Shown in pieces: positions 25,043 to 33,752 of a DNA stretch of 46,564 nt. Under the pieces are notes generated by a model, which did not search any database, was not told the DNA's origin, and was given only the letters and a program-made list of their open reading frames with translations. Source of the stretch: Chloracidobacterium sp. UBA3360 (lineage in GTDB: Bacteria; Acidobacteriota; Blastocatellia; Pyrinomonadales; Pyrinomonadaceae); NCBI GenBank assembly GCA_002360555.1, contig DEQS01000077.1:1-46564 (forward strand), given 5' to 3'. Position 1 is the stretch's first letter. Every line of letters starts with the position of its first letter. The position numbers and the translations under genes are program-made.

Positions 25043-25798
25043 TCATTTGGACAACATAACTTCACTTCCCAACTCGGCTAAATTTCCAAGTAAAGTTGCC
25101 TCGTATGACAGTGGTTTGCCTTCAAAACTTTCTAAATAGTTATTAATAAGCCCAATCTTCGGGGAAACACGGTCCGTTAAGATTTTGCGTTCTTGCTTTG
25201 ACGATCTAGCTATTTTCTCGGCCCTTTCGAGATCATCGGCAATTGCCCATTCCGCTAAAAAAGGTAATAAGTCACGTAATTCACTCGGGATATTCGAAGT
25301 GTTAAAATCAAGATTGTTCTCAGGAAAATTGTCTTCAATGGTCAATTTTATCTGTTTTAGAAGCAAAATTTCTCGTGCGAGATTTCGGTTTCCATCACAG
25401 ACTAATTGAATAGCATTTCGAAATACAAAAAGTCCCTCATTTTTTTCAAAGCCGAAATCCTGAATGTTTGGTTCAACTAATGTAACGCAATTCAATACGT
25501 TCTGGTCGGTGGAGCTGGACGCATATATCTTATGACCGTGCATCGACACACCTAAAAGTGTGTTTGCGAAACAAACGATGTCAGGCAGGTTTATGGAGAA
25601 AAGTAAGAAAGTCTTAATTGTGGATTCGATTATTAGTCTTTCGGAAAATACAAACAGACGGAATTTATCGCCAGACTCATCCGCAAGTTGGAAAAATGTT
25701 GTTGAAGTTTCCTTAAGATTTGGGTCAAAAAGATTAATCGTCTTTCTTACCGGGTTGAACTGCTTTATAGAGCTTTTGATGTCTGCTACCGTTTTCAT
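25043..25798 (-). CDS. Hypothetical protein, 251 residues, AT-richer than neighbours
   Basis: From ATG 25796-25798 (MKTVADIKSSIKQF) the product is a soluble, mixed alpha/beta protein with many Asn, Lys, Ile and Phe codons, unlike the flanking genes. No signal peptide, membrane helix or catalytic motif is seen. I do not recognise it. The coding strand is visibly richer in A and T than P450 upstream and the glycosylase downstream, a hint of later gain. A further in-frame Met 51 bases upstream would overlap the P450 stop and is less likely. It is 34 bases downstream of the P450 gene on the same strand. Confidence 0.65.
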   Translation of the reverse strand: MKTVADIKSSIKQFNPVRKTINLFDPNLKETSTTFFQLADESGDKFRLFVFSERLIIESTIKTFLLFSINLPDIVCFANTLLGVSMHGHKIYASSSTDQNVLNCVTLVEPNIQDFGFEKNEGLFVFRNAIQLVCDGNRNLAREILLLKQIKLTIEDNFPENNLDFNTSNIPSELRDLLPFLAEWAIADDLERAEKIARSSKQERKILTDRVSPKIGLINNYLESFEGKPLSYEATLLGNLAELGSEVMLSK

Positions 25799-25832
25799 AG
25801 AAACTTTATTTCTGTGGTTTTGCGGAACCCGG

Positions 25833-27191
25833 CTAACGAGCGACAACATTCATCCGCATGCCAAATTTTGGCCGAAGCGTGATGAGCGGTTTGAGCCCAA
25901 TCTGTTGGCCGGGAGCTAGTCGTAGGTTCCATTTGCGGGCGAGTGTTGCGAGCAGCAGGATACCCTCGGTCCAGGCAAAGCTTTCGCCGATGCATCGCCG
26001 GACGCCGCCGCCGAAAGGGAAGTAGATGTTCTTTTGGCCCGCTTCTTTTACGCTTTGTGATTCCCAGCGTTCGGGTATGAAATCATTGGGTTTATCCCAA
26101 AACCTCGCGTCGTGATGCAGTATGTACGGGCTGCAAAGCACGGTCGAGCCTTTTGGGATCGTGTAACCGCCAAGCTCGTGGTCAGCGACGGCGAAACGTC
26201 CGATCGCCCACGCCGGAGGATAAAGACGCATCGATTCGGCCAAAACGTGCTCGGTGTATTTGAGGGCGGCAAGGTCATCGATGGTCGCCGCTCGGCCATT
26301 CAAAACGGCATCAAGCTCGGCGTGGAGTTTTGACTCGGCCACAGGGTTTTGCGAGAGCAGATAAAACGTCCACGTTAGGGCATTGGCCGTCGTCTCGTGA
26401 CCGGCGAGGAAAAGCGTCATCACTTCGTCGCGGACCTGTTCGTTGGTCATCCCGGTCCCGTCGTCCTCGTCCTGTGCCATGAGCAGCATCGATAGCAGAT
26501 CGCCGCGGTCCTCGCCGGATGCACGGCGTTCGTCGATGATCTTATAAATGATGTTGTCGAGTAGCTTACGGGCACGGTTAAAACGTATGGTGTGCGGGAA
26601 CGGCAGTTTTTCGAGGACCTCGGAAAAGGGCAGCACTAGAAAATTAAACATCCCGATGATGGTTTCCATCGCCTTGCCGACATCGCCCGCGTCCTCGTCT
26701 GTATCTGCGTCAAATAGTGTTTTGCCGACGATTTGGAGCGTAAGCCGCATCATTTCCTGATCGATATCGTACACGCTGCCGTCCTGCCAATCGCCAGCCA
26801 TACGGTCGGCGTACTCCGTCATCGAACGGGCGTATTCGGCGATACGTGCGCGGTGAAACGCCGGTTGTATCATCCGCCGCTGCCGCAGGTGAAACTCATT
26901 TTCGCTCGTCAGCAGTCCCTTGCCAAGCAGCTTTTGTGCCCGTTGCAAGGCACGCCCTTTGATAAATTTGTCGGCGTTGACGACTAAAATATCGCGGATC
27001 AGATCAGGGTGATTGATGAAATAGACGCGTGCCGGGCCCATTCGAAATGTCGTCACGTCGCCGAGAGAGGCCTGTCCGGTGAGAAACTCGATGCGGTCGC
27101 GGCGGAGCATTGGGATGCGGCGATCCAACCAGCCTAGTTTTTGGGTCGGCGGGAGCAAAACTACATTTTTGTCGCGTGCGGTATCTGCCAT
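25833..27191 (-). CDS. Cytochrome P450
   Basis: The 452-residue monooxygenase has every standard landmark: the I-helix LFLAGHETTANALTW, the K-helix ESMRLYP, and the heme loop FPFGGGVRRCIGES with Cys400 as the iron ligand. There is no membrane anchor, so it is a soluble bacterial type; the I-helix Thr and GHETT form resemble CYP102- or CYP4-like fatty-acid enzymes, which is only a hint. No ferredoxin or reductase is adjacent, so electrons come from elsewhere. It is divergent from the aminotransferase with only 38 bases between the two starts, so their promoters must overlap. Confidence 0.95.
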   Translation of the reverse strand: MADTARDKNVVLLPPTQKLGWLDRRIPMLRRDRIEFLTGQASLGDVTTFRMGPARVYFINHPDLIRDILVVNADKFIKGRALQRAQKLLGKGLLTSENEFHLRQRRMIQPAFHRARIAEYARSMTEYADRMAGDWQDGSVYDIDQEMMRLTLQIVGKTLFDADTDEDAGDVGKAMETIIGMFNFLVLPFSEVLEKLPFPHTIRFNRARKLLDNIIYKIIDERRASGEDRGDLLSMLLMAQDEDDGTGMTNEQVRDEVMTLFLAGHETTANALTWTFYLLSQNPVAESKLHAELDAVLNGRAATIDDLAALKYTEHVLAESMRLYPPAWAIGRFAVADHELGGYTIPKGSTVLCSPYILHHDARFWDKPNDFIPERWESQSVKEAGQKNIYFPFGGGVRRCIGESFAWTEGILLLATLARKWNLRLAPGQQIGLKPLITLRPKFGMRMNVVAR

Positions 27192-27229
27192 TTAGAAATT
27201 AGATGCGAAAACTGATATTTTTATAGCAT

Positions 27230-28390
27230 ATGACAGAAGCAAAACTTGGGAAAGTTAAACCCGACATCCGCGCCATCACGCGGCTCGTGCCGCCAAGCGG
27301 AAATCTCGTTCAGGGACAGTCCGAGCTGCCGATCGAGCCAAAACTTGCGGCTGAGGCAGCCGCGATAATTGCCGCCAGCCAAAATCATTACGGCGGCAGC
27401 GAGGGGCACGAAGGTTTGCGAAAAGCGGTCGCCGAAAAGATCGCAAAATATAACGGCATCGACGTCGACGTTGACGCACGCCCGTTCGAAGTGATGATAA
27501 CCAACGGCGGCACCGGAGCGTTGATCGGCGTTGCTCAAGGCTTTCTTCGCGAGAAATCGGCCCTTGTTTTTGAGCCATATTATCCCTATCACCGGCGAAT
27601 TTTGGAGGAGTTTGGCAGCAAAACCGAGACGTTTGAGCTGGACAGTAATCTCACCTTTGAAAAAGATGCTTTGTTTGCCCGCTGTAAAGAATTGAAAGAC
27701 CGCAGCGATTACCCGTTGGCGATGATTATCGTTTGTTCGCCCGCAAATCCGAGCGGTAAGGTGATGAGTGCGACTGAGCTTGAGGCGATCGCGGATGTCG
27801 CCAAGGAACTCGATCTGCTCGTGGTTTCAGACGAGGTTTATGAGCATTATGTCGTCGGCGAAAATCCGCATACGCCGATCGCGAGCCTGCCCGATATGTG
27901 GGAGCGGACGATCACGGTCAATTCGTTTTCTAAATCGTGGAACATTTCCGGCTGGCGGCTCGGTTACGCTTACGGCCCCGGCAATTTGATCGCAAAGATC
28001 AATAACGCCGCAAATGTCATTTACGTTTGCCCGGCAACGCCCCTCCAATCGGCGCTGTCTAAAGTGTTGATGGCCGACGACACATATTACACGCGGCTGC
28101 GGGATAAGTTTGACGCAAAACGCCGCAGCTTTGGCGAAGGTCTGACTAACCTGGGATTTGAAATTTATAATTCGGGCTCGGCTTTTTACATTTGGGCACG
28201 CATCCCTGAAACCTATACGGACGCAATTGCGTTCAACGAAATGCTGATGCGAGATGCCGGTGTCGGAATTACCCCAGGCAGCGCATTCGCCGACGGAGAC
28301 GATTGGGACGCCCACGTACGCATCTGCATCGCCCGCGAAGATCTTATTTTGGACGGTGCGATGGAGAAACTTTGCAGTGTTTTGCAGTAA
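27230..28390 (+). CDS. PLP-dependent class I/II aminotransferase
   Basis: The 386-residue enzyme is a fold-type I aminotransferase. Signature segments are SPANPSGKV, VVSDEVYEHYV (cofactor aspartate) and NSFSKSWNISGWRLGY, where Lys235 binds PLP, followed by the conserved C-terminal arginine region RICIARED. The family includes aspartate and aromatic aminotransferases, and the exact amino acid cannot be read from sequence. No Shine-Dalgarno site is visible before ATG 27230. It is divergent from the P450 gene and followed by the toxin-antitoxin pair. Confidence 0.92.
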   Translation: MTEAKLGKVKPDIRAITRLVPPSGNLVQGQSELPIEPKLAAEAAAIIAASQNHYGGSEGHEGLRKAVAEKIAKYNGIDVDVDARPFEVMITNGGTGALIGVAQGFLREKSALVFEPYYPYHRRILEEFGSKTETFELDSNLTFEKDALFARCKELKDRSDYPLAMIIVCSPANPSGKVMSATELEAIADVAKELDLLVVSDEVYEHYVVGENPHTPIASLPDMWERTITVNSFSKSWNISGWRLGYAYGPGNLIAKINNAANVIYVCPATPLQSALSKVLMADDTYYTRLRDKFDAKRRSFGEGLTNLGFEIYNSGSAFYIWARIPETYTDAIAFNEMLMRDAGVGITPGSAFADGDDWDAHVRICIAREDLILDGAMEKLCSVLQ

Positions 28391-28419
28391 AGCCCTCGAT
28401 TTTGGGGTAAAATTTAGTT

Positions 28420-28647
28420 ATGAAACTCATTGAGCGAATAACGATAAATCCAAATCAATGCGGTGGACGTCCGTGCATTCGCGGAATGCGGATTCGCGTT
28501 ACGGATGTATTGGATCTTTTAGGTTCGGGGCTTTCAAAAGAACAGATCCTCGAAGAAATGCCCGACCTCGAAATGGAAGATATAAATGCTGTGCTGCAAT
28601 ATGCGGCCAGCCGGTTCGATCACCCCGTTTTGCCGGCAATTGCATGA
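28420..28647 (+). CDS. DUF433 antitoxin
   Basis: The 75-residue protein is a DUF433 domain, with ITINPNQCGGRPCIRGMRIRV followed by the winged helix-like VLDLLGSGLSKEQILEEMP. DUF433 proteins pair with DUF5615 PIN-like proteins as predicted type II toxin-antitoxin systems, DUF433 being the DNA-binding antitoxin. Its TGA stop overlaps the ATG of the DUF5615 gene in an ATGA, which fits balanced co-translation. Autorepression would be expected, but no clear operator is seen in the 29-base gap upstream. Confidence 0.9.
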   Translation: MKLIERITINPNQCGGRPCIRGMRIRVTDVLDLLGSGLSKEQILEEMPDLEMEDINAVLQYAASRFDHPVLPAIA

Positions 28648-28997
28648 GGATTTGGATAGATGCTCATCTCTCGCCGCAGATCGCTTTGTGGATAAGCGAT
28701 ACGCTCGAGTTTCAGGCTGTTGCCGTCCGCGAACTTGGTCTGAGGGATGCCGAGGATATTGAAATATTCAATTCTGCTCGTGAAGAAAATGCCATCGTTT
28801 TAACCAAAGACCGCGATTTCTTAGACCTATTGGGTAGATTCGGCCCGCCGCCAAAAGTGATTTGGCTGACTTGCGGCAATACCTCGAACGAGGTCCTTCA
28901 GCACATCCTTCGCCAGACCTTATCTGATGCGGTCGCGTTGCTTGCGCGAGGTGAGACAATAGTTGAAATTAGCTCCGTACCAATTTTAGAACCATGA
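28644..28997 (+). CDS. DUF5615 PIN-like toxin
   Basis: The 117-residue product starts at ATG 28644 with MRIWIDAHLSPQIALWI, the DUF5615 opening, where the early Asp is part of the PIN-like acidic site. Further acidic residues are in GLRDAEDIEIF and VLTKDRDFLDLL. PIN-like nucleases cut RNA and would act as the toxin of the pair. A longer open frame from 28458 runs across the antitoxin in another frame and is not the real start. The stop overlaps the S46 peptidase ATG by four bases, so the peptidase is coupled to the toxin. Confidence 0.88.
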   Translation: MRIWIDAHLSPQIALWISDTLEFQAVAVRELGLRDAEDIEIFNSAREENAIVLTKDRDFLDLLGRFGPPPKVIWLTCGNTSNEVLQHILRQTLSDAVALLARGETIVEISSVPILEP

Positions 28998-31057
28998 AAA
29001 AATTTCCTGTTTATTTACTGATTGCGTCTTTTCTTTTAAGCGGAATATCCGTCCTCGCCGATGACGGCATGTGGACGTTTGATAATCCGCCGCTCAAGCA
29101 GTGGAAAGAGCGTTATAATTTTGAGCCGTCGAAAGAGTGGCTGGATAAGCTGCGGCTGGCGTCAGTCAGGTTTCCGGGGGCGTCCGGGGTTTTTGTTTCG
29201 CCGAACGGGCTGATCGCGACGAATCACCACGTCGCGTCGGGATTTATCGAGCGTCTTTCAAGCAAAGAACGCGATCTCTTAAAGAACGGCTATTATGCCA
29301 AGACGCAGGCCGAGGAGCTAAAAGTGCCGGACGGCAATGTTTCGATCCTTGAGTCGTATGACAATGTGACCGAGCGTGTTCACAACGCAGCAAATTCTGG
29401 AGCGACCGATGCGGAAAAGGCTGCAAAACGTTCGGCTGAGATCGCGGCTGTTGAGAAAGACTGTCCGACGGGATTGCGTTGCGAGGTTGTCTCGCTTTAT
29501 AGCGGCGGTGAATATTGGAACTATCGTTTCAAACGTTATACCGATGTCCGGCTTGTGATGGCGCCTGAGGAGCAGGCGGCATTTTTTGGCGGTGATTACG
29601 ACAATTTTGTGTATCCGCGGCATGATCTCGATTTTACGTTCGTGCGTGTTTACGAGAACGACAAACCGGCTAGCACGCCAAATTATCTAAAGTGGTCCGC
29701 GACGGGTGCACCTGAGGGGGAGTTTATTATTGCTTCCGGGTATCCAGGATCGACGGCTCGCCTGCTAACTGTTGCTCAGCTCGCGTATCAGCGTGATGTC
29801 GGCAACCCGCTGCAGGAAAAGGTTTGGAAGACACGCCGCAAGGCTCTTGAGGATTATTCAAAACGCGGAGCCGAGCAACTGCGTCAGGCAAACCCGGGAA
29901 TGCGTTCGCTTGCCAATTCGCTCAAACGGCTTGACGGCCAGCAGACCGGATTGCTCAATCCGCGTAATTTTGCGAAGAAAGAAGCGGAAGAAAAAGACCT
30001 GCGTGACAAACTCGCGGCAAAGCCGGATCTCAATAAACAATACGCTCCGGCATGGGAAGCGATCGCAAAGGCAAACGCGGAATTGCCCTCAAAAGCTAAC
30101 CAACTCGCCTTTTCGAGCCTCGCGTCGTCACGCCTTGCGACCATTGCACAGCAGATCGTGACTTATCATATCGAAACCGCAAAGCCTGATGCTCAGCGTT
30201 ACGCAGAATATCGCGATGCCCGGCTTGAGGCGTTTAAATCCTCACTCCTGTCGCCGGCTCCGATCTACACCGAGATGGAAGAAGCTGCTCTCACCCATTG
30301 GATGAACGAGGCGAGAAAGACGCTTGGGGCAAGCGATCCTTTTATCAAAGCCGCTCTCGGCGAAGCCGAACCGGCGGAGGTCGTCGGACGGGCGATCCGT
30401 GAGACCAAGCTCAAAGACCCGGCGGCACGAAAGGCTCTGCTCGAAGGCGGTGCTGCCGCGATCGCCGCGTCGACCGATCCTATGATCACCCTTGCTCGCC
30501 GCGTTGAACCGATCATCCGCGAACTTCGCTCCTGGAACGAAAAGAATATCCTCGCGGTCGAGACGTCGAACGGTACCAAGATCGCTCAGGCTCGATTCGC
30601 CGTCTATGGCAAAAATATGCCGCCCGACGCTAACGGACACCTGCGTCTCTGCTACGGCGTCGTTAAAGGTTATGACGAGGACACGACGCTCATCCCGTAC
30701 AAGACGACGTACTTTGGACTCTATGACAGGGCGTACAGCTTTGCTGAAAGTTCGCCGTTTGAATTAGCTCCGAGCCTGAAAGCCGCTCAAAACAAGATCG
30801 ACCTTGCGACACCGCTCAATTTTGTTTATACGGCGGACACGATCGGCGGCAACTCAGGCTCGCCGGTCGTCAACCGCAAAGGCGAGGTCGTCGGGCTTAA
30901 TTTTGACAGCAATAACCAAAAGCTCTCAAACCGCTATTGGTACATCGAAGACACCGAAGGCTCACGTGCCGTCGGCGTACATTCGGCAGGCATCATCGAA
31001 GCTTTATCAAAAGTTTATAACGCCGGGCCGCTGGTGAAAGAGTTATTGGGTAACTAA
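28994..31057 (+). CDS. S46-family dipeptidyl-peptidase (DPP7/DPP11-like)
   Basis: The 687-residue exported enzyme removes dipeptides from the N-termini of oligopeptides. A signal peptide (KFPVYLLIASFLLSGISVLA) leads a split trypsin-like domain. The triad is His79 (ATNHHVASG), Asp213 (YPRHDLDFTF) and Ser621 (GGNSGSPVVN), with a helical insert in the middle, as in DPP7 and DPP11. Eighteen residues after Ser621, where DPP7 has Gly and DPP11 has Arg, there is Ser639 (NFDSNN). Specificity may thus differ from both. It overlaps the toxin gene by four bases and the opposite-strand unknown gene by 15, inside which its terminator lies. Confidence 0.93.
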   Translation: MKKFPVYLLIASFLLSGISVLADDGMWTFDNPPLKQWKERYNFEPSKEWLDKLRLASVRFPGASGVFVSPNGLIATNHHVASGFIERLSSKERDLLKNGYYAKTQAEELKVPDGNVSILESYDNVTERVHNAANSGATDAEKAAKRSAEIAAVEKDCPTGLRCEVVSLYSGGEYWNYRFKRYTDVRLVMAPEEQAAFFGGDYDNFVYPRHDLDFTFVRVYENDKPASTPNYLKWSATGAPEGEFIIASGYPGSTARLLTVAQLAYQRDVGNPLQEKVWKTRRKALEDYSKRGAEQLRQANPGMRSLANSLKRLDGQQTGLLNPRNFAKKEAEEKDLRDKLAAKPDLNKQYAPAWEAIAKANAELPSKANQLAFSSLASSRLATIAQQIVTYHIETAKPDAQRYAEYRDARLEAFKSSLLSPAPIYTEMEEAALTHWMNEARKTLGASDPFIKAALGEAEPAEVVGRAIRETKLKDPAARKALLEGGAAAIAASTDPMITLARRVEPIIRELRSWNEKNILAVETSNGTKIAQARFAVYGKNMPPDANGHLRLCYGVVKGYDEDTTLIPYKTTYFGLYDRAYSFAESSPFELAPSLKAAQNKIDLATPLNFVYTADTIGGNSGSPVVNRKGEVVGLNFDSNNQKLSNRYWYIEDTEGSRAVGVHSAGIIEALSKVYNAGPLVKELLGN

Positions 31058-32116
31058 TTTCTCGTCAAAACAAGAGGCTATAGCGACGCTATGGCCTTTT
31101 TTTGCAAAGCCGTAATCCTCGCCGTTCCACAGCTCGAGATCGACGGAGCGTTTTGCGGCGGTGTCGCGGGTCATCTGCGGATAGGCTTTTTGCCACGCCG
31201 GACATTGGTTTTTGACGACGCGTTTGACGGTCGGGTAGAGGATGAATGAGTAGCCTGACGGGTTAAACGCCTCGTTCATATGGTCGGTGACGAAGGGTTT
31301 TAACAGCGTTTCGTTGATATTAGCGGCCTCGTTGATCTGCCACTTGCCGTCTTTTAATATCAGCGTCGGTGGACGTGTCGTTGAACCGATCTGAATCGGG
31401 CTGCCGAGGCCCTGATAAAATCTCATCCCGGCATAATTTGCATAGAGGTCAGCGTTTGAATAGACGCCTGAGACGAGCATCCCAAAATACGTCCGCTCGG
31501 TCCGCTTTCCCCAATCGACAGCTTTCTTTTCCGCCTCTTTTGCGGTTTTGCCGTTGGCGGCGGCATCGTTGTAGAGCTTGTAATATTTGTATCCCTGCTG
31601 AAAAAAATGCTCGACCTTGTCGGTGCCAAACTCGGTGCCGTACATCCGGATCGTCGGGCTGATCGTCGCATAATCGATCGGCATCAGGATAAAGATCGAG
31701 TCGGTAAAGCTGACCTTGTAAAGGGCCGGTTCGTGGCTAAACTTATGCTTTTTGAACCATTTGCCGGTCACTGTGATAAAAAGGTTGCCTGAGCCGAGCT
31801 GTCTATAGACCGCCTCGGCGGCGGCGTCATTTGAACGAAGATCGTCGAGTTTCTTATTCTCAGCAGTCTCGGAACCGCATTTTGTGCCATTGGCAGAAGT
31901 CTTATCGAGGCATGATAGCCGCACTGCGATGTCCGCGTTTAGCTTGTCGATAGCCGCCTGGATATTTTCGCGGACGTGATCGGTCACCTCTTCGCCGATG
32001 TCAAAAAGCGGCTCGGGCGGCAGATTGTATTGATCGGTCTCAAATGCGAACGTTGCCGGGGCGCCAAAAAACAGCACGACGATAATATATATCGAGACGA
32101 GAGGCGATAATTTCAT
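31043..32116 (-). CDS. Unknown exported protein, 357 residues
   Basis: The protein has a signal peptide (LVSIYIIVVLFFGAPATFAF) and a large soluble domain with two spaced cysteine groups (RLSCLDKTSANGTKC and later QCPAW, ASCFDE) that may form disulfides. The helix DKVEHFFQQGYKYYKLY resembles the DKVxHF motif of some envelope proteins, such as YfiM-like ones, but the match is short. I do not assign a function. Its 3' end overlaps the S46 gene by 15 bases, and the plus-strand terminator of that gene lies inside its last codons. It is divergent from mpl across 159 bases. Confidence 0.7.
   Translation of the reverse strand: MKLSPLVSIYIIVVLFFGAPATFAFETDQYNLPPEPLFDIGEEVTDHVRENIQAAIDKLNADIAVRLSCLDKTSANGTKCGSETAENKKLDDLRSNDAAAEAVYRQLGSGNLFITVTGKWFKKHKFSHEPALYKVSFTDSIFILMPIDYATISPTIRMYGTEFGTDKVEHFFQQGYKYYKLYNDAAANGKTAKEAEKKAVDWGKRTERTYFGMLVSGVYSNADLYANYAGMRFYQGLGSPIQIGSTTRPPTLILKDGKWQINEAANINETLLKPFVTDHMNEAFNPSGYSFILYPTVKRVVKNQCPAWQKAYPQMTRDTAAKRSVDLELWNGEDYGFAKKGHSVAIASCFDEKLVTQ
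31076..31103 (+). terminator. Rho-independent terminator of the S46 peptidase gene
   Basis: GGCTATAGC (31076-31084) pairs with GCTATGGCC (31088-31096) around a GAC loop, nine pairs including one T-G, followed by seven T (31097-31103). It is 18 bases after the S46 stop, and is also coding sequence for the gene on the other strand. Confidence 0.85.
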
Positions 32117-32275
32117 ATTCGTTTAGCAAAAAATGAATTGTACATTTCACCGGAAATCGACGGCTACATTAAACTAAGATGTCCTAACTCGTTGCAAGGT
32201 TTTATCGGCTAAAATATGAATTATACAAGATCTATCTTGCAGCCGCTGATGGATATTTAACCAAGAGATAATACG

Positions 32276-33682
32276 ATGCACTATCATTTGATCGGAATTT
32301 GCGGCACGGCGATGGCCAGTCTTGCCGGTATGTTACAGGCACGCGGGCACCGGGTGACCGGCTCGGACCAGAACGTCTATCCGCCGATGTCAACGCAGCT
32401 TGAATCGCTTGGCATCGAGATAATGTCAGGCTATAAGGCAGAAAACACCGACCTAGCACGTGACGTGACGGTCGTCGGCAATACCATCATGCGCGGCAAT
32501 CCAGAGCTTGAAGAAGTGCTGAACCGCAAGCTTTTGTACCGATCACAGGCTGAGACTGTGCGTGACGAATTCATTCGCGGCCGTCGCTCCTTAGTAGTTG
32601 CCGGTACGCACGGCAAAACGACTACCACAAGCATCGCGGCGTGGATCTGCGAGGTCGGCGGGCTCGATCCGTCGTTTCTCGTTGGCGGCGTTGTGCAGAA
32701 TTTTGGACAGAGCTTTCGTGTGACCGACGGAGATTATTTTGTCATCGAGGGCGACGAATACGATACGGCGTTTTTCGATAAAAAGCCAAAATTTATGTCG
32801 TATCTGCCTGAGATCGCGATCGTAAACAACATCGAGTTTGACCACGCCGATATTTACAAAGACCTCGAAGCCATCAAGTGGCAGTTCTCACGGCTGATGA
32901 ATCTCGTCCCCGGCAATGGGCGATTGATATGCGGCATCGATTCACCTGTCGTCCGCGATGTGCTCGCGTCGATGGAAGGGAAACTGCACACGACTGTCGA
33001 GACTTTTGGCCTGTCGGATGATGCCAAGTGGCAGGCCCGCTATTTGGAATTTGCGGGCAGCGGGACGAAGTTTAAGGTATTTCGCGAGGGCCAGCTATGG
33101 GCAGAGTTTTCAACGCAGATGATCGGCGAATTTAATGTACGCAATTGTCTAGCGGTGGTCATCGCGGCTGATGCGTGGGGCATTTCGCGGGAGAAGATCC
33201 AGGAGGCTTTTGACAAATTCAAATCGGTCAAACGCCGGATGGAGATACGCGGTGTCGAACGGGGCGTGACGGTCATCGATGATTTTGCCCATCATCCGAC
33301 AGCCGTTGACGAGACGCTCAAGGCGTTGAGACAGCGGTACGCCGAGAATCGGCTGATCGCGGTTTTTGAACCGCGTTCACGTTCGTCTAGGCTTTCGATC
33401 TTTGAGGAAAAATACCGCGAGGCTTTTGTGCACGCCGATCAGGTCATCATCGCCGGTGTCTTTAATCCCGAAGACGCCAAGAAATACGGCGATACATTGC
33501 TTGATGTCGAAAAACTCGTCGCCGACATCGCGGCGACGGGAAAGATCGCATCAACATTCGCCGACGCGGACGCCATTGTTGCCCACCTTGCGCCGGAGAT
33601 GCGTGACGGCGATGTTGTTGCGGTGATGTCGAACGGCGGCTTTGGCGGTATCCACGATAAGCTCCTTGCCACCCTGAAATAG
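32276..33682 (+). CDS. mpl: UDP-N-acetylmuramate:L-alanyl-gamma-D-glutamyl-meso-diaminopimelate ligase
   Basis: Mpl joins recycled murein tripeptide to UDP-MurNAc, saving cell-wall material. The 468-residue protein opens with HLIGICGTAMASLAGMLQARGH, typical of Mpl rather than MurC (which has GGxGMSG). The ATP loop is GTHGKTTTTSIAAW, the central domain has EGDEYDTAFFDKKPKF, and the Mur C-domain has DDFAHHPTAV and FEPRSRSSRLS. All fit a full-length enzyme and a Gram-negative type wall with diaminopimelate. It is divergent from the unknown exported gene and convergent with the dacB-like gene; a perfect palindrome lies between them. Confidence 0.96.
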   Translation: MHYHLIGICGTAMASLAGMLQARGHRVTGSDQNVYPPMSTQLESLGIEIMSGYKAENTDLARDVTVVGNTIMRGNPELEEVLNRKLLYRSQAETVRDEFIRGRRSLVVAGTHGKTTTTSIAAWICEVGGLDPSFLVGGVVQNFGQSFRVTDGDYFVIEGDEYDTAFFDKKPKFMSYLPEIAIVNNIEFDHADIYKDLEAIKWQFSRLMNLVPGNGRLICGIDSPVVRDVLASMEGKLHTTVETFGLSDDAKWQARYLEFAGSGTKFKVFREGQLWAEFSTQMIGEFNVRNCLAVVIAADAWGISREKIQEAFDKFKSVKRRMEIRGVERGVTVIDDFAHHPTAVDETLKALRQRYAENRLIAVFEPRSRSSRLSIFEEKYREAFVHADQVIIAGVFNPEDAKKYGDTLLDVEKLVADIAATGKIASTFADADAIVAHLAPEMRDGDVVAVMSNGGFGGIHDKLLATLK

Positions 33683-33749
33683 ATTAGCCACAGAGTTCAC
33701 AGAGAAAGATGAGTATGAATTCCTTTTCTCTGTGAACTCTGTGGCTAAT
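33683..33749. terminator. Perfect 25-base inverted repeat between mpl and the dacB-like gene
   Basis: Arms 33683-33707 and 33725-33749 are exact 25-base reverse complements around a 17-base loop. It begins one base after the mpl stop and ends three before the stop of the convergent dacB-like gene. A hairpin of this strength could end transcription from both sides, though T-tracts are weak. The AGCCACAGA start is shared with the repeat at 17341. Confidence 0.7.
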
Positions 33750-33752
33750 TTA

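Noticed and set aside
28373..28413. Promoter for the toxin-antitoxin pair
   Set aside because: TTGCAG and TAAAAT are present but 20 bases apart, outside the usual spacing.
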